Assembly (NCBI GenBank): GCA_013398955.1
Contig: VWPU01017392.1
Span: 62,001-126,000 of the forward strand
Direction of reading: 5' to 3'
DNA: 64,000 nucleotides
Origin: Callaeas wilsoni
Lineage: Eukaryota; Chordata; Aves; Passeriformes; Callaeidae
Shown: piece by piece, positions 25,151 through 38,500 of the stretch
How positions within the stretch are numbered: position 1 is the first letter of the stretch
How the letters are laid out: every line of letters starts with the position of its first letter
Position numbers and translations under genes: made by a program
The notes under the pieces: generated by a model
Databases searched by the model: none
Seen by the model: only the letters and a program-made list of their open reading frames with translations
Told to the model about the DNA's origin: nothing

Positions 25151-27677
25151 TAACAAATATGAAATACATATTGATATATAGATATATATAAAATTATGGG
25201 CCTTGGGAAAGGCTAGAGGTGAAAAGGAGAAATGGTGAGAAAAGCCCTTCATTCCTTTCAATTGTTTATGGGTGTGTATTCAGAAGCACGATGTCCTGCA
25301 TCTCCCATGATGTGAATGTCTGATCTTTCACTGTATGCAAAATAACGCTTCATGCGTTTGCGCCTTTTCTGGGTGAGTTGCTGCTGGAGGTTCTGGTAAA
25401 TGCAGGGGCTGGCTGCTTTCACCTGGCTCTTGCCATACGAGATCATGCATTATTTCTGAATTGAATGTTGGTACAGTGACTGTCCAGTTAATCTTTTAAT
25501 ATAGAAATAAAAAGAACAGGGAAACATTGTCATTTGGATCTCTATTGCTGGTTTTTCAAACCAAAAAGGCTTTGAAGTACAGCTCTCACTGAAATTCAGG
25601 ATGACAGGGCATAGAAATCATGGGGTCCCGGGGTGCTCCTGCATCATCTGCAAGCCAAGGAGAAAACCTGCTTTAATTTCACCTGAGCAGGCACTAGTTT
25701 CTAAGCAGCTTTTCTAGAGGTAATTGATACATGACTCCTGGGATTGCATAGCAGATAAAAATATCTGAAATATGTTTTAGATCTCATTTCTGCTTTTATA
25801 CATTCTTTAATTAAGAGGGGAAAGGTATGTGGGAACCTTGAGGGGTACTCTATTTCTGGTATCTTTTTCAAGAGTTTTCAGAAATTGACTAATTATAAAC
25901 CTTTCAGGTATCTGAGGCTCCCACTGTTTCAAGGGCTTTTTTTACTGAGTCAGAAGAAGGGCCTGCTTTAACCTTCCTCTACTACAGAGTTAGAAACAAA
26001 GTAAATTGACTTCTAAGTCAGGCTGGGTACACAATGTGTAATCTTGGTATGAGGGATTAAAACTAAAATAATCAAAACTGACAGCTGGATACCAGGTCCC
26101 ATTAAAAACCAAAGTGTCATGCAGACAGTCTAAGTTATTGTTCATAGGTCAATATTTATACTTGGCCTCATCTGATCCTTTGGTTGTTATTTGAAAAGCC
26201 AATATTTAAAAGTTCATGTTTAGAGCATTACTGATGCGGTCCATAATCTCTCATGAACTGTGGAGACTTAAAGTTCTGCCTGGAGAGGCTTGAAATTTTC
26301 AAAAATAGGTCAAGAATGACGATAACTTTTTGAAAAGTAAAAACAACATGTTGCATTGACATTCTCAATCAATGTGCTTCAAGCAATATCACCTTTTTTT
26401 TTTTTTCTCTCAGCTTCTGTGGGTTTGTGCTTTGTTATGTTTTTAAAGTGTTATCCCAATAATAAAATACAGGCAGAGCAGTTAGGAACAGAACTACTAC
26501 ACTTCAAATGAAATGCCAGGTCACCGTGGCCAGAGTTAATACGATTACCTTATCTGTGGGCCACGTTTCCATTTCTTTGTTAGTGGCTGAAACACCTGGG
26601 TGATTATTTGTCACATAAACAACAGCTCTAGTCAGGTTTTATCCCTGCCAAATTGCAGTAAGGAAACTGTCCTTGTAGGCATCCAAACCCAACTGGCAAA
26701 AGCCCTGAGCAACCTGCTCCAGCTGGACATGCTTAAGGCCGGAGGTTGGATTTGAGATTCCCAGGGGTCCTTTCCAGTCTCTGTGCTTCCGTGATTGATT
26801 TTGTGCACCTTTCCCGAGCTCCATCTGCATTGTCTCTTCGGACATGTCTTTGTGATTCCAAAAGGTTTTACTTTTAATTTTCTTTTTTTTTAAAAAAAAG
26901 GTTGTTTACAGTGTGTGGTAAGTATTCTGTTTGAATACACTGAAACTTGTCATTTCATGTGGTAATTCAGAAGGAAACTTGAACTCTAGCAAATGTCATT
27001 GGAAAAGGAGATTTGAATATATGTGTCTGAGTACCACTAGCAGAAGGTATTCCCCATTCACACATAATCCAAGAGCAGTGTACTAAGAAAATAGCTTTTT
27101 CTAAGTCAAGGTGAAACGTAAGTGGAAATATGTAATGAGAGATGGTTTATCCATCTTTCCTTCCCAGGACTGTCAAAATGGTTGCCATTTTTCTTAATAG
27201 ATACAGCTTTTGCTACTGTTTCTTGTACTTTATTTTGGTTTTCCTGCTATATAAATTAAAGTACTGCAGTCTCTTTTACATTTCTTTAATATCCTTAAAT
27301 CACTTCCAAATTTTCCCATTTCATGTCAGTAGCCAATCTTCCTATCTCAACTTTTAAAATCATATTTATTGTATTTTCATCCTTGTATCAAACAGCTTGA
27401 CAAATTACTATTATCATTCACAAATCTAGCCTCATTTCCCATGTTTTTTTTCTGCACAGCATGAGATAATAAAATAATATGATTATGGATAGCAAGAATT
27501 CAGCGATAAAATATTCATCATCTGCCCTATTTTTCTTTTGTATCTGGGAGTGCTATTCAGAATCTGATCATCCTGGAATTTATGACTAAGGGAAAAGGAG
27601 CTGTTGTGTAAATTGGTTATCTGCATCTTAGTCTACCAGTGTGAAATATCTAGTGCATTAGCTGTTGTATGTTGTTT

Positions 27678-27722
27678 ATTTCCAAATGAACATTTGGAAT
27701 GAAAAACATTTCATTTGGAAAT
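27678..27722. repeat. Inverted repeat, 13-bp perfect arms
   Basis: Arms atttccaaatgaa (27678-27690) and ttcatttggaaat (27710-27722) are exact reverse complements around a 19-nt spacer. The left arm also overlaps a smaller near-palindrome, tccaaatgaacatttgga. No flanking transposon is evident. Confidence 0.9.
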
Positions 27723-30700
27723 CCAGATGACATGACTTTGTCCCTGATGAGTTTTAGTGACTCTTGCCTCTGCTGCTTGAATAATTTGACAATCCCAGAG
27801 CAGCACCCACACTTTCATAGTCTATTATGCGTTGCACTTAGCCAAAGCAGGTTTCTTTATTCTTGATGGTGTGGCTAGAGATCCCTGGGATGACTCTGCG
27901 CATGCTTATGCAGTGTATACTGACATGGTTTGGATCCTCAGCTGCAATTCTAGGTGTGTGCTGAGGGGAAGGGAAGAAAGCAAGGAATGGAAAATAGAGG
28001 CAAGAAGCTAGGGATGAAAACTAGGATCCCAAGAGCTGGAGTTGAGACAAAATCCTGAGGCTAGGTGGTGAGTATGCAGTAGCTTGAGAATCCTTTGGCA
28101 AATAAAGCTGATCTGCTTGAAGCAATCTCTTTAGCGTGATTGTTTCTGTCAGCATAGAAAGAAAAAGTATAGTGACAGGTGCTGGCTTATTCCACAGTAG
28201 CTCTTCATAGTGCTGAGAAATCACCTAGGGCCTGGACTGTGCTGAGAAGAACAGGTCTTCATGTGCAAGCTCACTTTATAATCTGGCACATGCTCATTGG
28301 CTTCACACAGGAGGACTCTGGCCATCTGCCCATGATTACTTTAATGTGGTAAGTGGACTTAAGTATCACCCTGTCAAAAAACATATTTTGTTTAAGCATT
28401 TTGCTATGCTGCTTCTGCGTTTTTGTGATGTTTAGAGATCTCCAAATGGGGCTACTTTGAGAAGAATTTCCAAATCTCTACATTTCCTGAACAAGCACCC
28501 TTTCAAATAGCAGTGATGGGTTTCAGATTAGGTACTTGGAAAGTGACAGGAGTCTTCATTTCTAGTGGGTGTTTGCACCATGAGACTACCTTCTGTACCT
28601 GACAGACCTGTTGCAGCCACTGACAGGGACTTGTAAGCCTGAACAGGGATCAAGACAGTGAACAAGTCTCTTCCTTCCTCTCAGCCCTCAGTGCCACCCT
28701 GTCCTGCAGAGATGAGAGGTCAGAGGTCATTGAGAAGAACTGCATAGGACTCTCACTCAGCTGTTCCCTGCGTCTGAAAGGCAACATCCTTTCATTTAAC
28801 TGATAGGACTTATTTCTGACAATTTTTACAAACGTTTTTCAAAACAAGAGCTGTGGAAAAATAAAAGGGTAACTGTAAGGAGGTTCAAGTAGCCAGTTAC
28901 TCTTTCCCTTCTCTGCTGAAGTGTAAGTATCTGCTGGCAAGTGTCATGCAGTCTGTTTTGCTACCTCTTAGGACATCCAAGGTGGCAGTTGACATTTGCT
29001 GTGTTTTTCTGCCAGCCATCACTGCAGCCAGCCAAATTCTTCAGTATTTGATGCAAAGGAAAGTTTTGCTTATTTTTTTGTTCCAAGTCCCACCAATAAG
29101 AAGGCGTTCATGTGTCATTTTGCAGTCTAATCCTCCAGCTGATTTTTTTTTTCAGTAATGAAGTTGTGTCATTCTCCAGCATAGTCAGAATAAACTGAAA
29201 ATTGTACATCAGCAACCCAAATGCCATCCTGAGGGGATCACTTTTGATCTTGATTCACCATAGGATTCACCTTAAATTGCTGAATCCGGGATAAACTAAA
29301 AGCACTGCACCTGATAAATGCTTGTAGAGCACAACCAGACACTTGAAAACATGTTAGTTAACTTGGATTAGTGGGCAATCACCCAAAGAGAAGCAATAAT
29401 ATAGGTAAAACTTTGAAGAGGCAATACAGTTGGCAGAGGTGGCTTCTGTTAGTCAGCCAGCCCCACCTCTATTCATTTGCACACTCCTGGACTGTCCAAA
29501 TACCAGCATGCCATCTACAGTATGGAAATAAATACAGAGGGAGTTGTTTTCCTCAGGCAGGGGAGGTAGGGGGTCTTGCACACTTTTTAGAAATGTTCAG
29601 CATAATGAAATCAATAAAACCCAGAAATACAAAGAATTTTTTAACTCTACTGTGGATTCTCTTACTTGGAAGTAGGCTGATCCAACTAAGCATGTTTCCT
29701 CTTTTGTTTTGCAAGTGTCATTGAAAGCCAGTAGAAATCACGAGCCCAGTGTAGCCACATGCCTACCACAGAGAGGCACATGCAAATCATGTCAAGCACC
29801 AATCTGTATTGTTGAGAAACTCCAACCCAGTGTATGAATGGAACCAAATTACTGATTTATGAAATAAACCTTATAAACTGCTAGAGAGCTACAGCACATT
29901 CATTTTTTAAAAAGAAAAATGTGGAGCTCATTGTAAAATGCATTTTTCTTAAAATATAAACTGTTTTGAGATGATAGCAAGGAAGAAGGGAGTTCTGGTT
30001 TATACCAGGATTTGATTTTGCCTTTGATCAAATACAGTAAAAATTTTGTTTGAACCAGGATGTGTCTTTGCAGTCATTGTGGCTAACAAGGTGACATAAC
30101 ATAGTTTTACCCTATGGAGTTCTTGTGCTCAAATTTAGAATCAAACCTTTTCTCTAATACTTCTCTAAAAGACTTTGTGAATTTCTAGCACCAACTATTG
30201 TGAATTTACAGAATTGATTTTCTGCTGGTAAATTTATGGCACATTTATAATTATGCTTTGTAGATTTCACATTTTTGATTGATTAACCTGTTTGATATAT
30301 GAGGAGAAATAATAGTAACTTGTTTGGCATAAAAATCACATTTTTTTCATCACCATTTGTACTGTGTACTTAAAATGTCGTGATATTGGATGTAAAAGGG
30401 TGAGACTGGCTTTTTGACCCAGGCGATATTTACAATATAAAAGTCCTATTCAATTAATGTTAAGGGACTGATTTACTTCAAAGTGCAGGAATTAAAGCTT
30501 TTGCTCTCTCTTTGTACCTCGGGCAGTTCTTAGTAACAGGAATTGCTGTAAATACTCCATGGTATAGTATATAATTAGTATAATGCTCTTTATTTTACTC
30601 CTGAAGTGTCAGAGACAAAAGCATGAGCTAAGGCAGGCATATGGAAGAGCTATAACTACTATCAGGGGGTCAATTTAGATATTTAACATTATTTTAACCT

Positions 30701-31009
30701 AGGTTTTTTGTGCTCTGAATCCTCTGGCATGTGTGTGTGCATTTAAATACTTTCCAAAGCGATGCTGAAATTGTTCTGAGTTGGCTGCTGAAACTTTATT
30801 GGCTTCTTTGGAGTGAGTTCAGTTTCATTTGACATGGTACAGCCTGAGATGTGCAGAAAGCACATGCTGCTGCCCACAGGTCTGGCCCTGCACATAGCAT
30901 GTCCCTGTACCTCTTCAGAAACAGGAAGGAATCCTTCTCACATCTTCCTTCCTCCCTCAGGAAAGCCATTACTGCTCTAACCTTTTGAGGAGAACATGGA
31001 AGGGAGGGG

Positions 31010-31096
31010 GTTTGTTTTGTTTATGGTTTTTGTTTGTTTGTTTGTTTTTTGTTGGTTTGTTTGGGGGGTTTTGTGTGTGTGTGTGTGTGTGTGTGT
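31010..31096. repeat. (GTTT)n followed by (GT)12 microsatellite
   Basis: A degenerate GTTT-rich stretch (about 31010-31062) leads through a G6 run into twelve perfect GT units at 31073-31096. The long K/N/T/H-rich open frame on the - strand here is only a translation of this repeat. Confidence 0.95.
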
Positions 31097-31279
31097 TTCC
31101 ATGCTCCTTCCTAAGGAGGACGGTAATCAGGGCAGGAAATGACTGTGACAAGGTGTTTATATTTTCTATTTTGCAACCTTTTGAAACATGAGATAATGTG
31201 AGCAGGAGAAAGGCGTGAGCTAATAGAAATAACAATGAGCCGAATGAAGATGGCAAAAATGGAGGAAAAGTTGAAACAG

Positions 31280-32045
31280 TATGTCCATAAGGGTGCCAGC
31301 CCCAAGGCCCAGATAGGGTGATGTGAGGTTGCTGGTGCGAGGGGGGCAGCTCTGCATGTGGAGAGGCAAATCTGGCCTGGGAGCTGACCCATCCACATGA
31401 GGTGGACTCCTTCAGGCAGGATGGGGAGGCTTGGGATGTTAGGAGCAGATGGAGAAACTCAGGAAATGCGGCTCAATGTCTCCTCACGTGTCTCTGACCC
31501 GCAAACGAGTGGTGACCTGTTGGAAGCTGTCATGAGCTTTGGATGAGGGTCATTCCCTTCAGCATGTACCAAAGGTTTTGGCATGACTTCTGCGTGGATG
31601 CTGCCATCGTGGGCTTCCAAGCAGCCATTGTAATCTGTGGTTTCCACAGATTTTCTGTTTTGGTGAGTAAATGAGTCCGAACTGCAGGATGCTGCTGTGC
31701 ATGGCTGCCGTGCCACCTGGTCCTTTATCCAGCTGGGTGGACTTTGCACTGCAGAGTAGGACACCCAGGTCCACACGTGGATTCAAGACCCATACGCGTG
31801 CATGCTCACAGCTGTGGAGATGAAGTTTAATTTCTCACATGTGTATGAGAGCCTAATGCCACATGGCCCTCTCAGTGTCCAGGTAGAGCAAAGTAACCAA
31901 GACTCTGAGCCCCACACCAATCCATTTGCACGGGCTGATGGTAAGCTAGTGCCTTTGCAAGTGCAGCTCCATGACAGGCCAGCGGTGCCTCTTCAGAGAC
32001 ACACAGCCCAGGAGCAAGCTTGTCTGGCTGCACACACCCTGCATT
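31280..32045. other. GC-richer unidentified block in the intron
   Basis: This block is visibly richer in G, C and CpG (for example cccatacgcgtgcatgctca) than the intron around it, and holds several overlapping open frames on both strands, up to 105 codons. I cannot assign it to a known repeat or gene. An old LTR or LINE fragment is the most likely explanation, but this is inference. Confidence 0.35.
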
Positions 32046-34515
32046 TTTAACCTTCTTGGTTTCAACAGTTTTGTTGTTTTTCTGTTGAAACCTTTCCTAT
32101 TGAAACAACTCTTAGACTTAGCCGATAGTACTGTGTTGGGTTTTAAAAAGAGTAATGCATAGCAGTGAAAATTGCGGGGAGGGGAATGTGTTCTCCAGTT
32201 CAGAAAAGGACTGAAGCATATGCATTTCAGTCAGTCTCTGGTTCAGAAACTCCTTGAGCTTTAGCAGGGACGTCCTCTTGTACTTTAAGTCAAATAAGTT
32301 TATGCTGATTGTGTTGGTGTATTTCTGTATGGATCCTTTTGGAAGCAAAACTTTTAGGAAGTAATTACATTCTCCCTTCTCACAGCAGTTCCCATCCCCA
32401 TACTACTTGTATGGATTTAGTTTATTCTTTTTTGTGTACAGTGGGCAGAGGAAGGCATGATAGAGTGCCTGGCAATTAAAATCACTGACTAGATGCCATC
32501 CAAATTTAGTAATTCTAAAATGGGATGGGGGTAGGTAGTTTCCTTTAACATTTTGTCCTTAATGAAAATAATCATTATACAATGAAAAAGTATACTCCTT
32601 TAATAGAAACTGCTGCTAAGGTTATGTCAGGAAATGCCTGACCACAAATGACGAAACATCTCCTCTACTACTATAATGTCATAATACATTGTAATGTCAT
32701 GAATTGATATTAACCATTCTTGCTCACTTTTATTTGCCCATTTCAGCAAGAAGGGACTAAAAATCAGTGGGTTTCAGTATGTTGCACATGGATCCCTTGA
32801 GATCCATGAACTCACTGTAAAGGTTCCAGCAAAGGAGGCTGAGACACCTCCATGTGGCATATCATATGGCAATCGCAGGTTTGATCTTTTGAAAGAGATC
32901 TTCCCCTTCACTGAATCTTTTTTCTAGTCTGATGACTTCCCTCCACTCAGAATCATGCTTCTAAAATCTTTTTAGAATGGTATTCTTAATCAGACTTATT
33001 CCTGTCAGTATCATCAGAGATGTCTTATAATTTAAGAAAAGGATATGTTTTTCCAATCTAAATGACATCAGAATGCAAGAGAAGAATCTGAAATGGCATA
33101 AAATTTTGTCCATTTATAGCAGAAGACCTACAGAACCATCTTAAATTTAGTGACTCAGATTATGTGTCTTCTTATTTGATACCCGTATTATTTCGTATTT
33201 TATTTATAGCTAAGCTACAGGGAGCTACTTTTTAAAAAAGCTTAGTGTTCACTGCCTTCCTAGTGGTAAAAAAGAGATATATAGAAACAGAGCAGTTTAC
33301 ATGTTTAGACAACGCCGCTCAACTTAGTATTTGAAGATTACAAGTACAAGCACGAGTTTGGTCTAGGCTCTTTTTTTTCATCTTCTTACTAGTCAAATAT
33401 ATGCAAGAGTGCATCTGACAGTTGTGCTCTTGGGAACCCGTGAACGAAACATCTACAGGCTTCTCAAACAGATTTAATTTAGAAGAAAAAGGAAAATATT
33501 GATGCTCTTGAGAAAAAGGGGTTTTACAATCTTTCTTAACTTTCACATATAAGCAATGGTTTCCAAAAATGGAAATACGCGGATTTGATTAAACACTTGG
33601 CTGTCACATTTGTGTCTGTTCATGTTCAATTAAAAAATTCAGAGGGATTCTCTAGCATTACAATAATCTACTTTTTTAATATCTAGGCATTTATATTATC
33701 AAGTAACATCTGCTATGGCTTAATAACTGTGTCAAATGATTGTAATAGCTTTATTTTTAGTGAATTTAATGATAAAAAGTTTTAGCATTATAGCAGGGAA
33801 AGTATTTATGCTGAAAGGATTGTATCTCCTATTTCATACTTTATGGCAGACATTTTGCCATTATGTTTTCAGGTTGTACGCTGAAGTGGCCCTTTTTTTT
33901 TTTTTTAATTGTTGCTGATGTCAACAGTCTTAAGTTCAGCAATATAAATTGCATGGATTTTCTCCATAACATCCACTGCTAAAAAGTGGTTAGTATGAAT
34001 CTAACTCTTCTTATCACTCATTTTGGATTTATATTAGAAGTGTCTTGATTGATCTTAAGTTAGCTGCACTAATATATGACCAGTTTAAGTGGGAAAAATG
34101 ATGTGATGATGTTGTCAATGACAGATCTGGCAAAGTCTGTCCTCTTAAGGAAATCAATAAATTGATGCCAAGTAACAGGAACCCAGTAAACCCTTCGTAG
34201 AAAAGAAAGTATATTTTTTTTAGTTTTTCTTCTCTCAGTATATGAATGATGGCATTCATTCAATAAATACTTTGAAGTTTTCATCAGTATTAAAGGAGGG
34301 TGTTGTTCATGTCATATCATATTTAGGTCTTGGGTTTTCTGTATACACATTTTTCTGTATTTTATCATGATGGATAAGTTTAGAAGGACAGTTTCAAAAT
34401 AAATAGCCAGAGTCATTGTTAGCCCTAGATTTTTTGACATTGTCTTAAGAAAGCTAAAAGATAAACCTTGCATGAGCTTTTATCAAATTAAGCAAAGCAT
34501 GTGTATACATATGAG

Positions 34516-35515
34516 AAATCACAGGATCATAGAATATGCTGAGTTGGAAGTGACCCACAAGAATCATCAAGTCCATCTCCTGGCCCTGTCACATCACGTG
34601 CTTGAGAGCATTGTCCAAATGCTTCTTGAATTCTGTCAAGCTTGGTGCCGTGACCATTTCCCTGGGGAGCCTGTTCCAGTGCCCAACCACCCTCTGGGTG
34701 AAGAACCTCTTCCTGATATCCAACCTAACCCTCCCCTGAAACAACTTCAGGCCAGTCCCTCAGGGCCTGTCACTGGTCACCACAGAGAAGAGATCAGTGC
34801 CTGCCCCTCCTCTTCCCCTCATGAGGAAGTTGTAGACTGCAATGAGGTCTCCTCTTTGTCTCTTCTTCTCCAGGCTGAACAGACCAAGTGACCTCAGCCA
34901 CTCCTCTTGTGGCTTCCCCTCCAGCCCTTCACCATCTTTGTTGCCCTCCTTTGGATGGTCTCTAATAGCTTAATATATTTTTTATATTTTTGTGCCCAAA
35001 AGTGCACACAGGACTCAAGGTGAGGCTGCCCCAGTGCAGAGCAGAGTGGGACAATCCCCTCCCTTGCCTGGCTGGCGATGCTGTGCCTGATGCACCCCAG
35101 GACACGCTTGTACCTCCTGGCTGCCAGGGCACTGCTGACTCATGGTCAACCTGCCATCAGCCAGGATCCCCAGGTCCCTTTCCAGGATCTCCTTCCCCAG
35201 TCGGTCCATATATCCAGGGTTGCCCCTGTCAGGTGTAGAATCTAGCACTTCCCTGGATTTTTGAACATCATACAGTTGGTGATTGCCTAGTCCTCTAATT
35301 TGTTGAGATCTCTTTGCAGGGCCTCCCTGCCTTCATGGGAGTCAACAGCTCCTTCCAATTTTGTGTCATCTCTGAACTTGCATAGTATCCCTTCCAGTCC
35401 TTCATCCAAGTCACTTAAAAAGATATTGAAAAGCACAGAGCCTCAAACTGAGCCCTGTGCAACCCATCCTTCACTGCCCAATACCAGTATGAAGACACCA
35501 AGTTATCTCTAATCA
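34516..35515 (-). repeat. CR1 LINE, 5'-truncated, antisense
   Basis: A CR1 copy of about 1 kb on the - strand. The tail at the left is aatcacaggatcatagaata, followed by the family blocks 'gagttggaagtgacccacaa', 'accatttccctggggagcct', 'aggctgaacagaccaagtga' and 'gccagggcactgctgactca'. The right end, near 'gccctgtgcaacccatcctt', corresponds to the reverse-transcriptase region and is truncated. Open frames on the + strand across it (34472-34891) are antisense artefacts. The copy differs from those at 6391 and 23189, suggesting another CR1 subfamily or age. Confidence 0.93.
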
Positions 35516-38500
35516 TGTTAATGATAAACATTTGTAACATTTTTCTAGTATAGTTCAAATCACATCTCTATGTAACAGAAATCTTTCAAAATACGGTTTT
35601 ACACATCAGATACTTACTTTAGTACGGCTCTTTGCTAGGACAGTACATGTAGCCCCAGAGAGGTTGTGCTCTGTTGTGCTAAAAGCCTAGGAAGAGCCTT
35701 TGCAGGCATTCAAAAACATGACGTGGTAAAGGTGGATAGCAGAAGCTCTCTGGGAGGAGAGTGACAGAACTGCTGTGTAGAGGCCTGTTGACCCAATTCT
35801 ACAGGAGACCTTTGAGTACATTCCTTATGCCAAATTTAATCCATTTTAATCAAGTGAATAGATTTTTTAAAAATACGTGGATCTCACTGATTCTCTATCT
35901 TGACATTTCATTTCTAGATGATTTTCCTAGGCAGATTGCTGCAGAATTGGGGATGAACAGAAAGATCACCTCTCTAACTGTTCATAAGAATGACACTCTT
36001 GGCATTTAATATGATGTTTACATTAGCAAAAAAGTAAGAAGGACCATGCACCTGATTTTTCTGAAGAATTTGTCGTTTTATGTATTTGAATATATATATA
36101 AAGGCATACATAACCAGAAATCATAGTAGACTCACCAGTAGACATATAACCATTTAAGAATTCCTCCCTCCAAACTTTGACAGCATGTACATTCTACATG
36201 TAACAAATTCATGCAGCTGTAACTACTCCTGTTCTCTGATACCAACTGGTGGGATTTACAAGGAGTTTTACTCACAGAAGTGCAAGGTGCAATTTTAAAT
36301 TTTAGTGAGGACTAAATGCTGTGGTGTTGCTAAGCAAAGCTTGATAAGGAACATGGCATGAAAAATGTTTTAAACAATAAGATATAATGAAGCCAGTTTT
36401 AGCTTAATAACATGTTTGCATTTTCAAGAAGGTTGAGTTCCTTCGTCATTTTCTTGTTGGTATTCTTTATTTTGTGTTGCTTATGTAAGTCCACAGCAGA
36501 GCATAGGTAAACATCATGAATGAAACGGCTGTAAAATTTTACCTTCAGCCAAGAAGTCATGTGTGAAGAAATGTGAATGTGTTCAGCTGCTATAAAAAAT
36601 GTTAATAATTTTTTATACTATTTGATACATACTGTTCTTCTCTTGGTAAAGGCGAATGATCTCCGAAATTGTTAGTGTGCCAGTTTGTAGCAGACATCCT
36701 AAATATTTTCCTTCTTTCCAGTACATCCTTCTATTATGGAATAAAGTTCATGAAGATTAATGTCCACAGCATAAACACACCTGCAGTCTTCATTCATCTG
36801 AACTATGCATAGGAATGTAGATATATTAATTTTATGTTCCCTAAAAATTTCTCTAATACTTGAACACTATTAACATTGTCACCAAATCCTTAATGTGATA
36901 CTATGCACACCTTAGTGTATGTGCACCTTTTAAGATCAACTATAGGAAATTTTTAAGAATTCAGATAATTTGACAAATCAAACTTAGAGTATAACTATGG
37001 TTAAAGTACAGCAAATATAGGGTTTATTTCAGTTTTCCCTGTGCAAGAAAATGTAAATTTACACACACTTCTCCCATGCAGGGTGTATGGAATAAGTTCT
37101 CATTTAATCTCCCTTCCTGTCTGATGAACACAAATGCTTGGCAATAAGAATTGTGAGTCAAAGAGAAAGATTTCTTATCCTAGCCTGGTTTATTTAAATT
37201 ATGATCTAAAGGTGGGAATGTGAATCTTGAAGCCATTTTGTAGTTAATGAAGCATAATAAGAACCAAGGAGATCTACCTTCAGCTGTTTAAATGGCTGCA
37301 GGAATGTTACAAATTTATACAATCATAAGAATTCTCAGCAGAACATCTTTTTAAGTAAACTTTTCTTATCTCTGCTGCTTTCCCAAGCTAACAATTATTA
37401 ATCCATTAATTTAACATTTCTGAATTATTTCTTTGCTCAGGTACACAAAGAATTTGTCAAGGAAAGCCCAACCATCATTAAATATCATGTGATGTTCGTT
37501 CAGATACTTTTTTAATCTATAGCGGCCTATCAAAAGATAAGAAAATACTTGACAAGTCTGTGAACCTTGCTTTTGTGTGGATGTCCTGAAAGGGACGGAG
37601 GAAGAATAATGTTCATTCACTATATTTATGTCTGCAAATTGCACTGTCAACTCATTTTCCAGGTGCAAATGACAGGTATGGAAAGGAAAACTATATACAC
37701 ACAAACAAGGAGAGCACGCCACTAGTTTTTTCATGGAACTACTTGCCAAAGAAAGGCTAAGCCATAGGGATGGATGCAGCATATTGCACAAGAAATATTT
37801 CTTCATATTACGTTCAGAACTCTTTCTTCCAAGACTACCAGAGGGCCAAGGCTGTAGCTAATACTCAGAGCAACAGCGAAGTGGGACCCTGTGTCTTGTG
37901 ACAGTTTAATTTCACAATTCCACGTGGTTCTATGCATAAGCCTTATCCTACATCCTTTGCCTTTGAATTCTGTCTGGCCAAACAGTGTCTGAGGCAGTGA
38001 CAAACAAGACTGATCAGTGTGCACCATCAGAGGGTGAGCAATAACTACAATAGTCTCTTCCTAACTATTTCTAATCTTGCTGGATGATTTGCCCTGCCTT
38101 GCTCTCAGCACATCTGTAGGCTTAACTGTACAGGAGGTAAAAACAGAAGCCAGGTCTCCTACTCACCTTTTCTCTGGGCTGTGCTGAGGTGCCTGTTGAT
38201 TATAGCTACAAAATAAAGGTTTGAAAATTTCGGAAGAACTTGATGTTAAAGAAAACATCAGCATATCAACTCTGTAAACTGGTAGTGGCTTGATGCTTTT
38301 AGGGCTCTTTGTGATCCAAAAAGTCTTTTGAGTGATGCTGCCCTGAGAATAAATAACGTGAATCTTAGTTAACTATGTCTGTAATAATAGCTGGTTAATC
38401 ACTTCATTTCAAACGGCTAACTTTCCAGGCATACACTATTTTTTTAAGCATTAATACAAGATTGTTTAAACATTAAAGAGGATTGTTCTTGTGTCTGTTC

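Larger units (their letters stand above)
25151..34515 (+). other. Giant MOCOS intron, mostly unique AT-rich sequence
   Basis: No gene is seen. Recognisable items are a short (TA)-rich tract at about 25172-25193, a T13 run at 26394-26406, a hairpin at 27678-27722, a (GTTT)n/(GT)12 tract at about 31010-31096, and a GC-richer unidentified block at about 31280-32045. Open frames of up to 117 codons lack family resemblance. Confidence 0.7.

Noticed and set aside
30969..31256. 95-codon - strand frame rich in Thr, His, Asn and Lys
   Set aside because: It translates the GT/GTTT microsatellite.
34472..34891. 139-codon open frame on the + strand
   Set aside because: It is the antisense reading of the CR1 copy starting at 34516.
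37411..37806. 131-codon open frame on the - strand
   Set aside because: No recognisable domain or splice context, no repeat relationship, and a length that chance can give in 64 kb.
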